From CAYQDB01 sp964416195 (GTDB lineage Bacteria; Zixibacteria; MSB-5A5; GN15; FEB-12), in NCBI GenBank assembly GCA_964416195.1, contig CAYQDB010000012.1, forward strand, positions 1-64,000: a stretch of 64,000 nucleotides of DNA, read 5' to 3'. How positions within the stretch are numbered: position 1 is the stretch's first letter; every line of letters starts with the position of its first letter. Below the pieces are notes generated by a model that saw only the letters and a program-made list of their open reading frames with translations, was not told where the DNA came from and ran no database searches. Shown in pieces: positions 26,644-34,757 of this stretch. The position numbers and the translations under genes were made by a program.

Positions 26644-26826
26644 GTGGCCCGGCTAAAGATTACGCAGATAAGAAGCACCATCGATAGACAGAAACCCCAG
26701 AAGCGAACAATCCGGGCGCTCGGGCTTGGAAAACTGCACCGAACGGTGATTCATAATGACACACCCCAGATTCGCGGCATGATTCGCGCGGTAAGCCATC
26801 TGGTGACCGTGGAAGAGGTGGAGTAA
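26644..26826 (+). CDS. rpmD: 50S ribosomal protein L30
   Basis: L30 is a small 50S protein found in many but not all bacteria. The GTG at 26644 gives 60 residues starting MARLKITQIRSTI and is preceded seven bases upstream by AAGGAGA. The longer frame back to 26614 would overlap rpsE and lacks family similarity. LGLGKLHRTVIHNDTPQIRG is conserved. Confidence 0.95.
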   Translation: MARLKITQIRSTIDRQKPQKRTIRALGLGKLHRTVIHNDTPQIRGMIRAVSHLVTVEEVE

Positions 26827-26829
26827 AGC

Positions 26830-27288
26830 ATGGCAGAGGCAGCAATGGAGCTTCATACAATAAGACCTCCAAAGGGGTCGAAGAAGGCCCGCAGGCGAGT
26901 TGGCCGCGGAACTGGCAGTGGCTTGGGAAAAACTTGTGGGCGAGGTCACAAAGGGTATGGACAGCGCAGTGGTCGCAAGCGGAAGCCTGGCCGTGAGGGA
27001 GGCCAGATGCCATTGCACCGCCGTTTGCCCAAACATGGTTTCACAAACATCTTCAAGAAGGAATGGCAGATTGTGAACGTCTCCGATCTCACCAGATGTG
27101 AACCAGGTGAGGTTACGCGGGAAACGCTGAAAGCGGTTGGTCTCATCAAGAACTTGGATGTTCCGATAAAGATTCTGGGAAAAGGAAACCTGGAAACGGC
27201 CTACACAGTCAAAGCTGCCGCCTTCTCCAAATCGGCCTTAGCGAAGATTGAAAAAGCCGGCGGAAAAGCTGAGGTGGTTTCGTGCTAG
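26830..27288 (+). CDS. rplO: 50S ribosomal protein L15
   Basis: L15 is a late-assembly 50S protein. The 152-residue protein has the glycine-rich basic region RRVGRGTGSGLGKTCGRGHKG and a C-terminal globular domain. It overlaps the start of secY by seven bases, implying translational coupling. Confidence 0.96.
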   Translation: MAEAAMELHTIRPPKGSKKARRRVGRGTGSGLGKTCGRGHKGYGQRSGRKRKPGREGGQMPLHRRLPKHGFTNIFKKEWQIVNVSDLTRCEPGEVTRETLKAVGLIKNLDVPIKILGKGNLETAYTVKAAAFSKSALAKIEKAGGKAEVVSC

Positions 27289-28592
27289 AAACTTTTCGCT
27301 CGATTTTCAAGGTTGAAGAGTTAAGAAAACGGATTTTCTATACTTTAGCTATCTTAGTTGTGTACCGTATTGGTGGGCATATTCCCACACCGGGAATTGA
27401 CGGGTCGGTCTTGGCCTCGGCGCTTTCTACCAACACCCTTTTTGGGATGTTCGACCTCTTCGTTGGGGGAGCTTTCATGAAGGCCACCATCTTTGCACTG
27501 GGAATCATGCCGTACATCTCTGCCTCCATTATGTTTCAGCTTTTGGGAGCGGTCGTGCCGTATTTGCAGCGTCTGCAGCGCGAGGGAGAGGAAGGTCGGC
27601 GCAAGATTACCCAGTATACCCGTTACCTGACCGTTCTCATCGCGGCCATGCAAGCCTGGGGCACCGCCGGATACCTTACTACCGTGAAGAGCTCCGCCGG
27701 TCTGTCGGCCGTACACATGGATACCATCGGGTTCATCCCACTTACCATTCTCACCTTCACCAGCGGCACCATCTTTATCATGTGGCTTGGCGAGCAGATC
27801 ACAGAGCGCGGAATAGGCAATGGTATTTCGCTTATTATATTTATAGGTATTATTGCCCGGTTCCCGGACGGTGTAATAGAGGAAATGGTATTGCTCTGGC
27901 ACGGCAGTCGTGGTTTCATCGTGGAAGTCACTATGGTGGCGATGATGATTTTGGTTATAGCTGCTGTGATTCTTGTTACCAGGGCTCAGCGGAAGGTTCC
28001 CGTTCAGTATCCGCGTAAGGTGATCGGCAGAAGGGTCTTCGGTGGAGCTACCACCCACTTGCCCTTGTCGGTGAACTCCGCAGGCGTTATTCCCATCATC
28101 TTTGCACAGTCGATAATGTTTTTGCCTTCGACTGCGGCGCAATTGTTTCCGAATACTGATTGGGTGCAAAACCTGGTTGCTATATGGCTGAGGCCCGGGG
28201 GGCTGTGGTACTCGATTATCTACGGGCTTATGATTATATTCTTTGGCTACTTCTATACCGCCATTGTCTTTAACCCGATGGAAATCGCCGACAACATGCG
28301 CAAGAATGGCGGCTATATCCCTGGAATCAGGCCGGGTAAAAACACTTCCCAGTATGTAGAGAATATCCTCACCCGGATAACTTTACCCGGCGCCATATTC
28401 TTTGCTCTCATTGCTATCCTGCCATGGGTGCTTATCGGACAGTTCAACGTGAATTTCTTCTTTGGGGGTACCGGGTTGCTGATTGTGGTTGGGGTGGCGC
28501 TTGATACTCTGCAACAGATCGAATCACACCTGTTGATGCGGCATTATGATGGTTTTATGAAGAAAGGAAAGATTCGAGGGAGATCGATGTGA
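27282..28592 (+). CDS. secY: Preprotein translocase subunit SecY
   Basis: SecY is the ten-helix inner-membrane protein channel. The 436-residue protein starts at GTG inside rplO. It shows the plug-helix region GIMPYISASIMFQLL, the conserved cytoplasmic loop QRKVPVQYPRKVIG and the C-terminal cytosolic loop NMRKNGGYIPGIRPGK. It ends in an overlap with adk, so secY, adk and map are translated as a coupled set. Confidence 0.97.
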   Translation: MLETFRSIFKVEELRKRIFYTLAILVVYRIGGHIPTPGIDGSVLASALSTNTLFGMFDLFVGGAFMKATIFALGIMPYISASIMFQLLGAVVPYLQRLQREGEEGRRKITQYTRYLTVLIAAMQAWGTAGYLTTVKSSAGLSAVHMDTIGFIPLTILTFTSGTIFIMWLGEQITERGIGNGISLIIFIGIIARFPDGVIEEMVLLWHGSRGFIVEVTMVAMMILVIAAVILVTRAQRKVPVQYPRKVIGRRVFGGATTHLPLSVNSAGVIPIIFAQSIMFLPSTAAQLFPNTDWVQNLVAIWLRPGGLWYSIIYGLMIIFFGYFYTAIVFNPMEIADNMRKNGGYIPGIRPGKNTSQYVENILTRITLPGAIFFALIAILPWVLIGQFNVNFFFGGTGLLIVVGVALDTLQQIESHLLMRHYDGFMKKGKIRGRSM

Positions 28593-29254
28593 AGAAGAAT
28601 CTTGTTTTCCTTGGTCCTCCCGGTTCCGGGAAGGGTACTCAGGCCGTCAAATTGGCCCAGAAGCTTAATATCGTCCATCTGTCCACCGGTGATATTCTTC
28701 GCAACGCTGTGAATGACGGCTCCCAGCTAGGCAAAGAAGCGGAAACCTATATGAAGAATGGGGAGTTGGTACCTGACCATCTACTTGTAGGCCTGATTGA
28801 GTCCAGGCTTGCCGCCGGTGAGCTAAAGGATGGATTCATTCTCGATGGTTTTCCCCGAACAGTTCCCCAGGCGAAGAGCCTTAAAGAGATGTTTGTCAAG
28901 AACGGCGTTTCACTCGAGGCTGCTGTCCTGTTCCAGGTAGGAGACGATGAAATAGTCAGGCGGCTCTCCGGTCGGTGGTTTTGTCCCAAGTGCCAAGCGA
29001 CGTACAACTATCCAACAAATGTGCCGAAGCAGGAAGGGGTGTGCGACCACGACGGTGCCCAGTTGCAGCGTCGTCCCGACGATGAGGAGTCAGTGGTGCG
29101 AAACCGCCTGGAGGTATACAGACGACAGACGAAACCCATTGAAGACTTCTACCGTAATGAATCTCTTCTCACCGAGATAGAAGCAGAAGGTTCTCCTGAA
29201 GAGGTGTTTCAGGCCCTGTTGCAGGAAGTAAGTAAGGTTGCGGTCAAGCGGTGA
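28589..29254 (+). CDS. adk: Adenylate kinase (zinc-binding long form)
   Basis: The enzyme interconverts ATP + AMP and 2 ADP. The 221-residue protein has the P-loop GPPGSGKGTQ (9-18), the AMP-binding HLSTGDILR, the DGFPRT motif and a long LID domain with a zinc site CPKC...CDHD (three Cys and an Asp). The start is GTG overlapping secY. Confidence 0.97.
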   Translation: MKKNLVFLGPPGSGKGTQAVKLAQKLNIVHLSTGDILRNAVNDGSQLGKEAETYMKNGELVPDHLLVGLIESRLAAGELKDGFILDGFPRTVPQAKSLKEMFVKNGVSLEAAVLFQVGDDEIVRRLSGRWFCPKCQATYNYPTNVPKQEGVCDHDGAQLQRRPDDEESVVRNRLEVYRRQTKPIEDFYRNESLLTEIEAEGSPEEVFQALLQEVSKVAVKR

Positions 29255-29997
29255 TACCGTTGAAAACAAAAGAGGAGCTTGAGATAATGCGTCGTGCCGC
29301 TCGGGTGGTAGCACGAACGCTGGACATGGTTGACGAGAATATAAGGCCGGGAATGACTACTGCCGAGCTTGATAGACTGATCGAGGAGTTCATTCGATCT
29401 ATGGGAGCTGTTCCTGGGTTCAAGGGCTACCAGGGCTACCCGGCAGCGGCTTGTGTCTCGATTGATGACGAAGTTGTCCACGGCATTCCAGGCAAGCGGG
29501 TGATGAAAGAGGGTGAGATTGTCTCTGTCGATGTGGGCTCTATCGTTGATGGTTACTACGGTGATTCAGCCCGCACCTATGCGATTGGAGAAGTCTCACA
29601 GGAAAAGGTCCACCTGATGGAGATCACGCAGAAATCCCTTATGGCAGGTATTGACAAGGCGCAAAAAGGTAATAAATTAGGCCAGGTATCGGCGGCAGTG
29701 CAGAGAGTAGCCGAGGGTGAGGGCTACGGTGTAGTTCGCGAGTTAGTCGGTCATGGCATTGGGCGGAACTTGCACGAAGAACCGCAGGTGCCCAATTTTG
29801 GTTCTGAGGACGATGGCCCTGTGTTGAAAGCCGGCACGGTGCTGGCGATTGAGCCAATGATCAACATGGGCACCCACCGGGTGAAGGCGCTCCCTGATGG
29901 TTGGACGGTCGTCACGGCAGACGGTCAGCCGTCGGCACATTTTGAGCATACAGTGGCTATTGGCGATGATGGGACAACCATCTTGACAGTGGCTTAG
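29251..29997 (+). CDS. map: Methionine aminopeptidase type I
   Basis: The enzyme removes the initiator methionine from nascent proteins. The 248-residue protein has the five dinuclear-metal ligands in order: Asp in SVDVGS, Asp in GDSART, His in VGHGIGRNLHEE, Glu in AIEPMIN and Glu in FEHTVAI. The start is GTG overlapping the adk stop. There is no N-terminal extension. Confidence 0.97.
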   Translation: MIPLKTKEELEIMRRAARVVARTLDMVDENIRPGMTTAELDRLIEEFIRSMGAVPGFKGYQGYPAAACVSIDDEVVHGIPGKRVMKEGEIVSVDVGSIVDGYYGDSARTYAIGEVSQEKVHLMEITQKSLMAGIDKAQKGNKLGQVSAAVQRVAEGEGYGVVRELVGHGIGRNLHEEPQVPNFGSEDDGPVLKAGTVLAIEPMINMGTHRVKALPDGWTVVTADGQPSAHFEHTVAIGDDGTTILTVA

Positions 29998-30006
29998 AAG
30001 AGACAT

Positions 30007-30228
30007 ATGGCGAAGGAAGAAACAGTTCAGGTTGAAGGCAAGGTTATCGAGCCGCTGCCGAATGCGATGTTCAAAGTGGAACTTGATAACGGGCACGTCG
30101 TGTTGGCTCACATCTCCGGTAAGATGAGGATGCACTTTATCAAGATTTTGCCCGGCGACCGGGTGACCCTTGAGCTCTCGCCGTATGATTTAACCCGGGG
30201 TCGTATCACGTACCGCTACAAGGGATGA
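30007..30228 (+). CDS. infA: Translation initiation factor IF-1
   Basis: IF-1 blocks the A site during initiation. It is a 73-residue S1-type OB-fold protein with VEGKVIEPLPNAMFKVELDN and the segment ISGKMRMHFIKILPGDRV. It lies between map and rpmJ as in many bacteria. Confidence 0.97.
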   Translation: MAKEETVQVEGKVIEPLPNAMFKVELDNGHVVLAHISGKMRMHFIKILPGDRVTLELSPYDLTRGRITYRYKG

Positions 30229-30254
30229 TCTTTTAGTGATAGGATGGTGTTGTT

Positions 30255-30371
30255 GTGAAAGTTAAATCGGCTATAAGAAAGCGTTGTGAGTACTGTAAGA
30301 TTATCAAGCGCAGAGGTGTTCTGCGCGTTATATGTTCACGGAACCCCAGCCACAAGCAGCGGCAGGGGTAA
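30255..30371 (+). CDS. rpmJ: 50S ribosomal protein L36 (zinc-binding form)
   Basis: This 38-residue protein starts at GTG. Cys11, Cys14, Cys27 and His33 form the zinc ribbon of the C+ L36 form. The family start is MKVKSAIRKRCEYC, and the C-terminus PSHKQRQG is typical. It sits in the conserved infA-rpmJ-rpsM order. Confidence 0.95.
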   Translation: MKVKSAIRKRCEYCKIIKRRGVLRVICSRNPSHKQRQG

Positions 30372-30409
30372 CGAAGGCAGGCTCGTAATCAGGACCTGAG
30401 GAGAAAGAA

Positions 30410-30796
30410 TTGGCACGAATAGCTGGAGTTGATCTGCCGAAAGGCAAACGGATTGAAATTGGCTTGCGTTATATTTTTGGGATTGGCCATACTTCCGCTT
30501 CGCAGATACTTAAGAAAACCGGCATCAATCCGGATGCGCGGGTGCATGCTCTCTCTGACGAGGATGTGACCAAACTCCGGCATGTGATCGAAAACGATTA
30601 CAACGTCGAGGGAAGTCTGCGGGGTCAGATTTCGATGAATATCAAGCGCCTGGTGGATATTGGCTCTTATCGAGGGCTGCGCCATAGACGTGGTCTTCCA
30701 GTGCACGGCCAGCGGACCAAGACCAATGCGCGGACCCGAAAGGGACCCCGGCGGTCCATCGGCGGTCTGAAGAGAAAGCCTCCAGGCAAGAAATAG
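30410..30796 (+). CDS. rpsM: 30S ribosomal protein S13
   Basis: S13 forms head-to-50S bridges. The start is TTG giving MARIAGVDLPKGKRIEIGL, 128 residues. The C-terminal basic tail has the RGLPVHGQRTKTNARTRKGP pattern. It is the first gene of the alpha-operon part. Confidence 0.96.
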   Translation: MARIAGVDLPKGKRIEIGLRYIFGIGHTSASQILKKTGINPDARVHALSDEDVTKLRHVIENDYNVEGSLRGQISMNIKRLVDIGSYRGLRHRRGLPVHGQRTKTNARTRKGPRRSIGGLKRKPPGKK

Positions 30797-30824
30797 AGTG
30801 GTTAAAGTCAAATGAGGTAATGCT

Positions 30825-31220
30825 GTGGCGGATCCGAAGAAGAAAGGGCATGCCAAAAAGAAAACACGCAAAGTTGAAGCGAATGGAATTGCCCACGTCA
30901 AAGCGACGTTTAACAATACAATCATTACCATAGCTGATTCAACCGGGAAGACCATCTCTTGGGGTTCTGCCGGTAAAGTCGGGTTCAAAGGTTCAAAGAA
31001 GTCGACTCCATTTGCGGCTCAGTTGGCATCCTCTGCTGCGGCCAAAGAGGCTATGGACATGGGACTTCGCAAAATCGAGGTTTGGGTGAAAGGTCCCGGC
31101 TCTGGCCGAGAGGCGGCGATCCGTTCGCTCTCTGCTGCTGGCCTGGAAATCACGGTCATAAAAGATGTAACACCGATACCACACAACGGCTGTCGGCCTC
31201 CCAAACGCCGTCGTGTCTGA
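30825..31220 (+). CDS. rpsK: 30S ribosomal protein S11
   Basis: S11 lies at the platform near the E site. The 131-residue protein starts at GTG and ends with the family signature TPIPHNGCRPPKRRRV. The block AHVKATFNNTIITIAD is conserved. Confidence 0.96.
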   Translation: MADPKKKGHAKKKTRKVEANGIAHVKATFNNTIITIADSTGKTISWGSAGKVGFKGSKKSTPFAAQLASSAAAKEAMDMGLRKIEVWVKGPGSGREAAIRSLSAAGLEITVIKDVTPIPHNGCRPPKRRRV

Positions 31221-31265
31221 GTTGTTTGTGAGGCGTATGGTATTTTGTTTTCTTAAGGAGAGTTA

Positions 31266-31895
31266 ATGGCTCGATATCGTGACGCTAACTGTAAATTGTG
31301 TCGTCGTGAAGGAGAAAAGCTGTTTCTGAAAGGCACACGGTGCATGAGTGACAAATGTGCCCTGGAGAGACGGCAGTACGCTCCGGGCCAGCATGGCCAA
31401 AGACTACGCCGAAAAATATCGTCCTACGGTATACAGTTACGCGAAAAGCAGAAAGTGAGACGTACCTACGGAATCCTGGAAAGGCAGTTCCGCAACTACT
31501 TCAAAAAGGCTGACAGGAGAATAGGGATTACGGGTGAGATCCTGCTTCAGCTCCTTGAGACGCGCCTTGACAATCTGGTGTACCGGCTCGGGTTTGCTCC
31601 CTCACGAAAATCAGCCCGGCAGTTGGTGCGGCATCGCCACATTATGGTAAATGACCGGATCGTGAATATCCCTTCCTTTCAGGTGAAGCCAAACCAGACT
31701 ATTAAGGTTAAGGAGAAATCCAAGAACCTGGATCTGATACATTCGGCACTGAAGGAAGTGGGCAGAGGGGACGAGTATCCCTGGTTAAGGTTAAACAAGG
31801 CGGCTCTGGAAGGTGAGCTGCTGGAGATTCCCGAGCGGGCTGATATCCCATTGCCCGCCAATGAGCAGTTGATAGTGGAGCTATACTCCAAGTAA
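31266..31895 (+). CDS. rpsD: 30S ribosomal protein S4
   Basis: S4 nucleates 30S assembly and autoregulates the alpha operon in E. coli. The 209-residue protein has an N-terminal zinc-ribbon-like Cys set (Cys9, Cys12 and two further Cys near 26 and 31) and the S4 RNA-binding domain (LDNLVYRLGFAPSRKSARQL). The ATG follows AAGGAG. Confidence 0.97.
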   Translation: MARYRDANCKLCRREGEKLFLKGTRCMSDKCALERRQYAPGQHGQRLRRKISSYGIQLREKQKVRRTYGILERQFRNYFKKADRRIGITGEILLQLLETRLDNLVYRLGFAPSRKSARQLVRHRHIMVNDRIVNIPSFQVKPNQTIKVKEKSKNLDLIHSALKEVGRGDEYPWLRLNKAALEGELLEIPERADIPLPANEQLIVELYSK

Positions 31896-31926
31896 CCATT
31901 TATCCTGTTTGGAGGTTTTTCGACGC

Positions 31927-32910
31927 ATGAAATGGAAGTCACTGGCCATGCCTAAGGAAGTCGTCAGCGATCAATCTTCGACGACAGAAAACTACTCGCA
32001 TTTTGTTGTCGAGCCCCTGGAGAGAGGTTATGGTACGACTCTCGGGAATAGCTTGCGCCGCGTTCTGCTGTCTTCAATTCAGGGTGGCGCAGTTGTGTCA
32101 GTGCGTATCAAAGGGTGCCTGCATGAGTTTTCGACAATTTCCGGGGTGTATGAAGACGTTACTGACATCATCCTGAATGTCAAAAATATCCGTGTTCGCA
32201 TGCACGCCGACGACATGCGTACGCTGATACTTAAAACCAATAGCAAGGGTAAGCTCACAGCCGGGATGTTTGAAGGCGACCCGGATGTGGAAATTCTGAA
32301 TCCGGATTTGCACATTTGTGAGCTGACGGACGACATTGATTTTGAACTCGAGGTGGATATTGATTCCGGTCGCGGTTACAACGTAGCCGAGCAGAACAAA
32401 CGGCCTGATGCTCCAGCGGGAACAATATTTGTCGACTCGTTGTTCTCACCTGTCACCAAAGTCTCCTACCGCATGGAAAACACGCGCGTGGGACACAGAA
32501 CGGATTATGACCGGTTGATTCTTGAGATCATGACCGATGGATCCATCACTCCGGAAGACGCTTTGAGTCATGCCGCCAAGCTGATCAAGGACCATCTTCG
32601 CTTGTTCATTCATATGGATGAGGAGGTCCTTGTAGAAGAAGAGCCTGAGGAGGATGAAGAAACCACCCGTATCCGCAATCTGTTGAGAACGCGTGTTGAC
32701 GAACTTGAACTGTCTGTACGCTCTTCCAACTGCCTGCGAGCCGCCAACATTCAGGCTCTTCAGGACCTTGTAACCAAAACCGAAGCGGAGATGCTCAAGT
32801 ATCGAAACTTCGGGCGTAAGTCGCTCAACGAAATCAACTCTATCCTGGAGGAGTTGAATCTGTCGCTTGGAATGGATATCTCCAAGTATGTTGAGCCGCA
32901 ATCAAACTGA
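31927..32910 (+). CDS. rpoA: DNA-directed RNA polymerase alpha subunit
   Basis: The alpha dimer scaffolds RNA polymerase assembly. The ATG at 31927 gives 327 residues, with GGAGG twelve bases upstream; a TTG at 31909 precedes that site. The N-terminal domain carries GYGTTLGNSLRRVLLSS, and a linker rich in Glu (about 235-255) leads to the C-terminal domain with LRTRVDELELSVRSSNCLR that contacts UP elements and regulators. Confidence 0.97.
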   Translation: MKWKSLAMPKEVVSDQSSTTENYSHFVVEPLERGYGTTLGNSLRRVLLSSIQGGAVVSVRIKGCLHEFSTISGVYEDVTDIILNVKNIRVRMHADDMRTLILKTNSKGKLTAGMFEGDPDVEILNPDLHICELTDDIDFELEVDIDSGRGYNVAEQNKRPDAPAGTIFVDSLFSPVTKVSYRMENTRVGHRTDYDRLILEIMTDGSITPEDALSHAAKLIKDHLRLFIHMDEEVLVEEEPEEDEETTRIRNLLRTRVDELELSVRSSNCLRAANIQALQDLVTKTEAEMLKYRNFGRKSLNEINSILEELNLSLGMDISKYVEPQSN

Positions 32911-32927
32911 GCCACTGTGAGCAAAAG

Positions 32928-33362
32928 ATGGGACATCGTGATAAAGTAAAGAAACTGGGACGCACCAAACCACATCGGGAAGCGATGCTGGCCAATATGG
33001 CTATGTCGCTTTTCAATCACCGGCTTATTAAGACTACTGACGCCAGAGCTAAGGCGTTGAAGCCGCTGGTTGATCGTGTTATCTCCACGGCCAAGAAAGA
33101 CACCTTGGCAGCCAAACGGCAGGTAGCAAGAACAATTCACCAGAAGCCGGTCTTCAAGAAGCTGTTTACGGAGATCGTCCCGCACTTCGCCGATCGCGAT
33201 TCTGGATTCACGCGGATTGTGAAACTGGGCGTCCGCCGGGGCGATGGAGCTCCAATATCGGTCGTGGAGTTGTTAGTTCCCAAGCCGGTTGAAGAGGGCG
33301 ACAAGAAGGGTAAGAAAGGCAAGAAGGGGAAGAAGATGGCCAAAAGTGCGTCTATGAAATAA
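32928..33362 (+). CDS. rplQ: 50S ribosomal protein L17
   Basis: L17 is near the exit-tunnel rim and ends the alpha operon. The 144 residues comprise the L17 core (RTKPHREAMLANMAMSLFNH near the N-terminus, then TDARAKALKPLVDR) followed by a Lys/Gly-rich tail (KKGKKGKKGKK). Confidence 0.96.
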   Translation: MGHRDKVKKLGRTKPHREAMLANMAMSLFNHRLIKTTDARAKALKPLVDRVISTAKKDTLAAKRQVARTIHQKPVFKKLFTEIVPHFADRDSGFTRIVKLGVRRGDGAPISVVELLVPKPVEEGDKKGKKGKKGKKMAKSASMK

Positions 33363-33671
33363 TAGGCGCCAAAGGGGCTATCGGACGTTAGCACGCTGTC
33401 CATAGATTAGAGTTCTGAACTTTTCACTGTGGCGTTAGGCGATTCGAGGCTGTCTCATAGATCTTATCTGACTGCATTTGAACCTCTGCTTTCATAAGTG
33501 CTTTTGTCGTAAGTCCGCGTAGCGGCAGGTTTTTTTCCTGCCGTTGGGATGGTGGGGGGCAAGCTCCAACCCTACGCGAGACAAAACAGTTGCCTTTAGG
33601 GACAGCCTCATTCTGCCTGACGCTTTCTTCGTGTAATAGTGTTTTGTGGGCGTGTTGAAAAACATAACAAG
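33363..33671. other. Intergenic region after rplQ
   Basis: This stretch has no supportable gene. It contains an inverted repeat CGGCAGG...CCTGCCG (33523-33543) around a run of eight T, followed by GGATGGTGGGGGGCAAGC. It looks like a degenerate intergenic repeat and could also act as a terminator for the long ribosomal transcript. Confidence 0.5.
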
Positions 33672-33771
33672 AATCATAGCGAGGAGTCCGCCTTTGGCGG
33701 ACGACGCAGCTATTTCATTGGCATTCAATATCCGAGATTGCCACGTCCGCCTGCAGCGGACTCGCAATGAC
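33672..33771. repeat. Palindromic intergenic repeat, family A, copy 1
   Basis: The element begins ATCATAGCGAGGAG and ends GACTCGCAATGAC, with an inner GTCCGCC...GGCGGAC palindrome on each arm and GAGATTGCCACG near the right arm. The same layout recurs at 34502-34605 and 51357-51460. It is noncoding and resembles widespread MITE/REP-like palindromes. Confidence 0.75.
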
Positions 33772-33859
33772 GAGGAAAATACTTTTTCAACATTCCCTTC
33801 GTGTACTTGGTGATAGGCAGAGGCTTTGCGGGGCCCTCCTGACAGCTTGCTTTAACTGC

Positions 33860-33888
33860 TTGCTATTCGTTTTTGGATTTGGTATATA
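33860..33888 (+). promoter_or_regulatory. Predicted promoter for the 146-residue membrane protein gene
   Basis: TTGCTA (33860-33865) and TATATA (33883-33888) are separated by 17 bases, about 90 bases before the start codon at 33983. This is a motif match only. Confidence 0.45.
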
Positions 33889-33982
33889 GCGATACCGAGG
33901 GAATATCAAACATAACTGTGATACGATTGTGGAAACTATCGTGAAATCATGGAAACCCGATTAAACACATGAGTGAGGAAAA

Positions 33983-34423
33983 ATGACTGAGGAAATTCAA
34001 AAGAAAGGGATGTCAAAAGGCTGTCTGGTGGCCCTTATTGTCGTCGGCGTTCTGGTTCTGTTGGTGATTATTGCCGGTGTCACCTGCTATTTCAAGAAAG
34101 ACGATCTAGTCAGGTACGGTATGGCGACTATGGTCAATAGCGTCAAGATAAAACTGAGTGAAAGCCCGGCTACAGGTATTGATACCGCTCGTGTGAATGC
34201 TATTTCTGATGCCTTCGTTGAGAAGCTGAATGAATCTGAGATTGATTATGACAAGTACGGGCGCTTTGGTCAAACAGTCCAGGGTCTTATGACTGACAAG
34301 GAGATAGATTCCGCTGAAGCTGAACTGTTTGTGGGGGCTATGATCGATTACTTCCCCGAACTGGAGCAGCTTGTGCCTGCGGTCGAGATTGAAGATACCA
34401 CCTCTGTGCAGGATTCGATTTGA
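33983..34423 (+). CDS. Small single-span membrane protein of unknown function
   Basis: I do not recognise the family of this 146-residue protein. A short charged N-terminus (with Lys and Gly before the helix) is followed by one hydrophobic helix (about residues 15-37, VALIVVGVLVLLVIIAGV), then a soluble acidic domain with predicted helices. The ATG is preceded by GAGTGAGGAA. It is flanked by palindromic repeats on both sides and has its own promoter-like sequence and terminator. Topology suggests the C-terminal domain lies outside the cytoplasm, but this is inference. Confidence 0.75.
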   Translation: MTEEIQKKGMSKGCLVALIVVGVLVLLVIIAGVTCYFKKDDLVRYGMATMVNSVKIKLSESPATGIDTARVNAISDAFVEKLNESEIDYDKYGRFGQTVQGLMTDKEIDSAEAELFVGAMIDYFPELEQLVPAVEIEDTTSVQDSI

Positions 34424-34501
34424 TCAGAGTAACTGGTGTTTGATCTGGCTCATGAAACACAGTAGGTCGAGGGCCTTACGAAGCCGTGCCAAAAGTACAG
34501 C

Positions 34502-34605
34502 GTCATCGCGAGCGACCGAAGGGAGCGTGGCGATCCCAATTATACAACTGTTTCCGGAGCAAGAGATTACCACGTCGTCCGCCCAAGGCGGACTTCTCGC
34601 AATGA
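34502..34605. repeat. Palindromic intergenic repeat, family A, copy 2
   Basis: It begins GTCATCGCGAGCGACCGAAG, continues GGAGCGTGGCGATC, and ends with GAGATTACCACG, CGTCCGCCC, GGCGGAC and CTCGCAATGA. It is almost the same as the copy at 51357-51460, differing mainly in the centre. Confidence 0.85.
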
Positions 34606-34610
34606 AAGAA

Positions 34611-34734
34611 TTGTAGGTCGGGTTACGAACCCATCTTGGGCGGATAAGAAACCCGACAATATCTTTGGAAGCAAGTGTCGGGTTTTTTCGCTCTATCCGC
34701 CTCTGGCAGATTCCACTCAGAGGCCGACCTACAA
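34611..34734. repeat. Palindromic intergenic repeat, family B
   Basis: TTGTAGGTCGG at the left end is matched inverted by CCGACCTACAA at the right. The centre contains the terminator-like hairpin 34650-34688. A related fragment, CGACCTACCCGACTTGGG, occurs near 51519, suggesting a second repeat family in this genome. Confidence 0.6.
34650..34688 (+). terminator. Intrinsic terminator between repeat arms
   Basis: AACCCGACA and TGTCGGGTT form a perfect 9-bp stem around a 17-base loop, ending in a T-run (TTTTTT to 34688). It would stop transcription from the 146-residue protein gene before plsY. Confidence 0.7.
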
Positions 34735-34757
34735 GGCTCAGTTTTGAATGAGGTGAT

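Noticed and set aside
33363..34740. CRISPR array in the repeat-rich intergenic region
   Set aside because: The repeats are palindromic, about 100 bases long and few; there are no short direct repeats with regular spacers and no cas genes.
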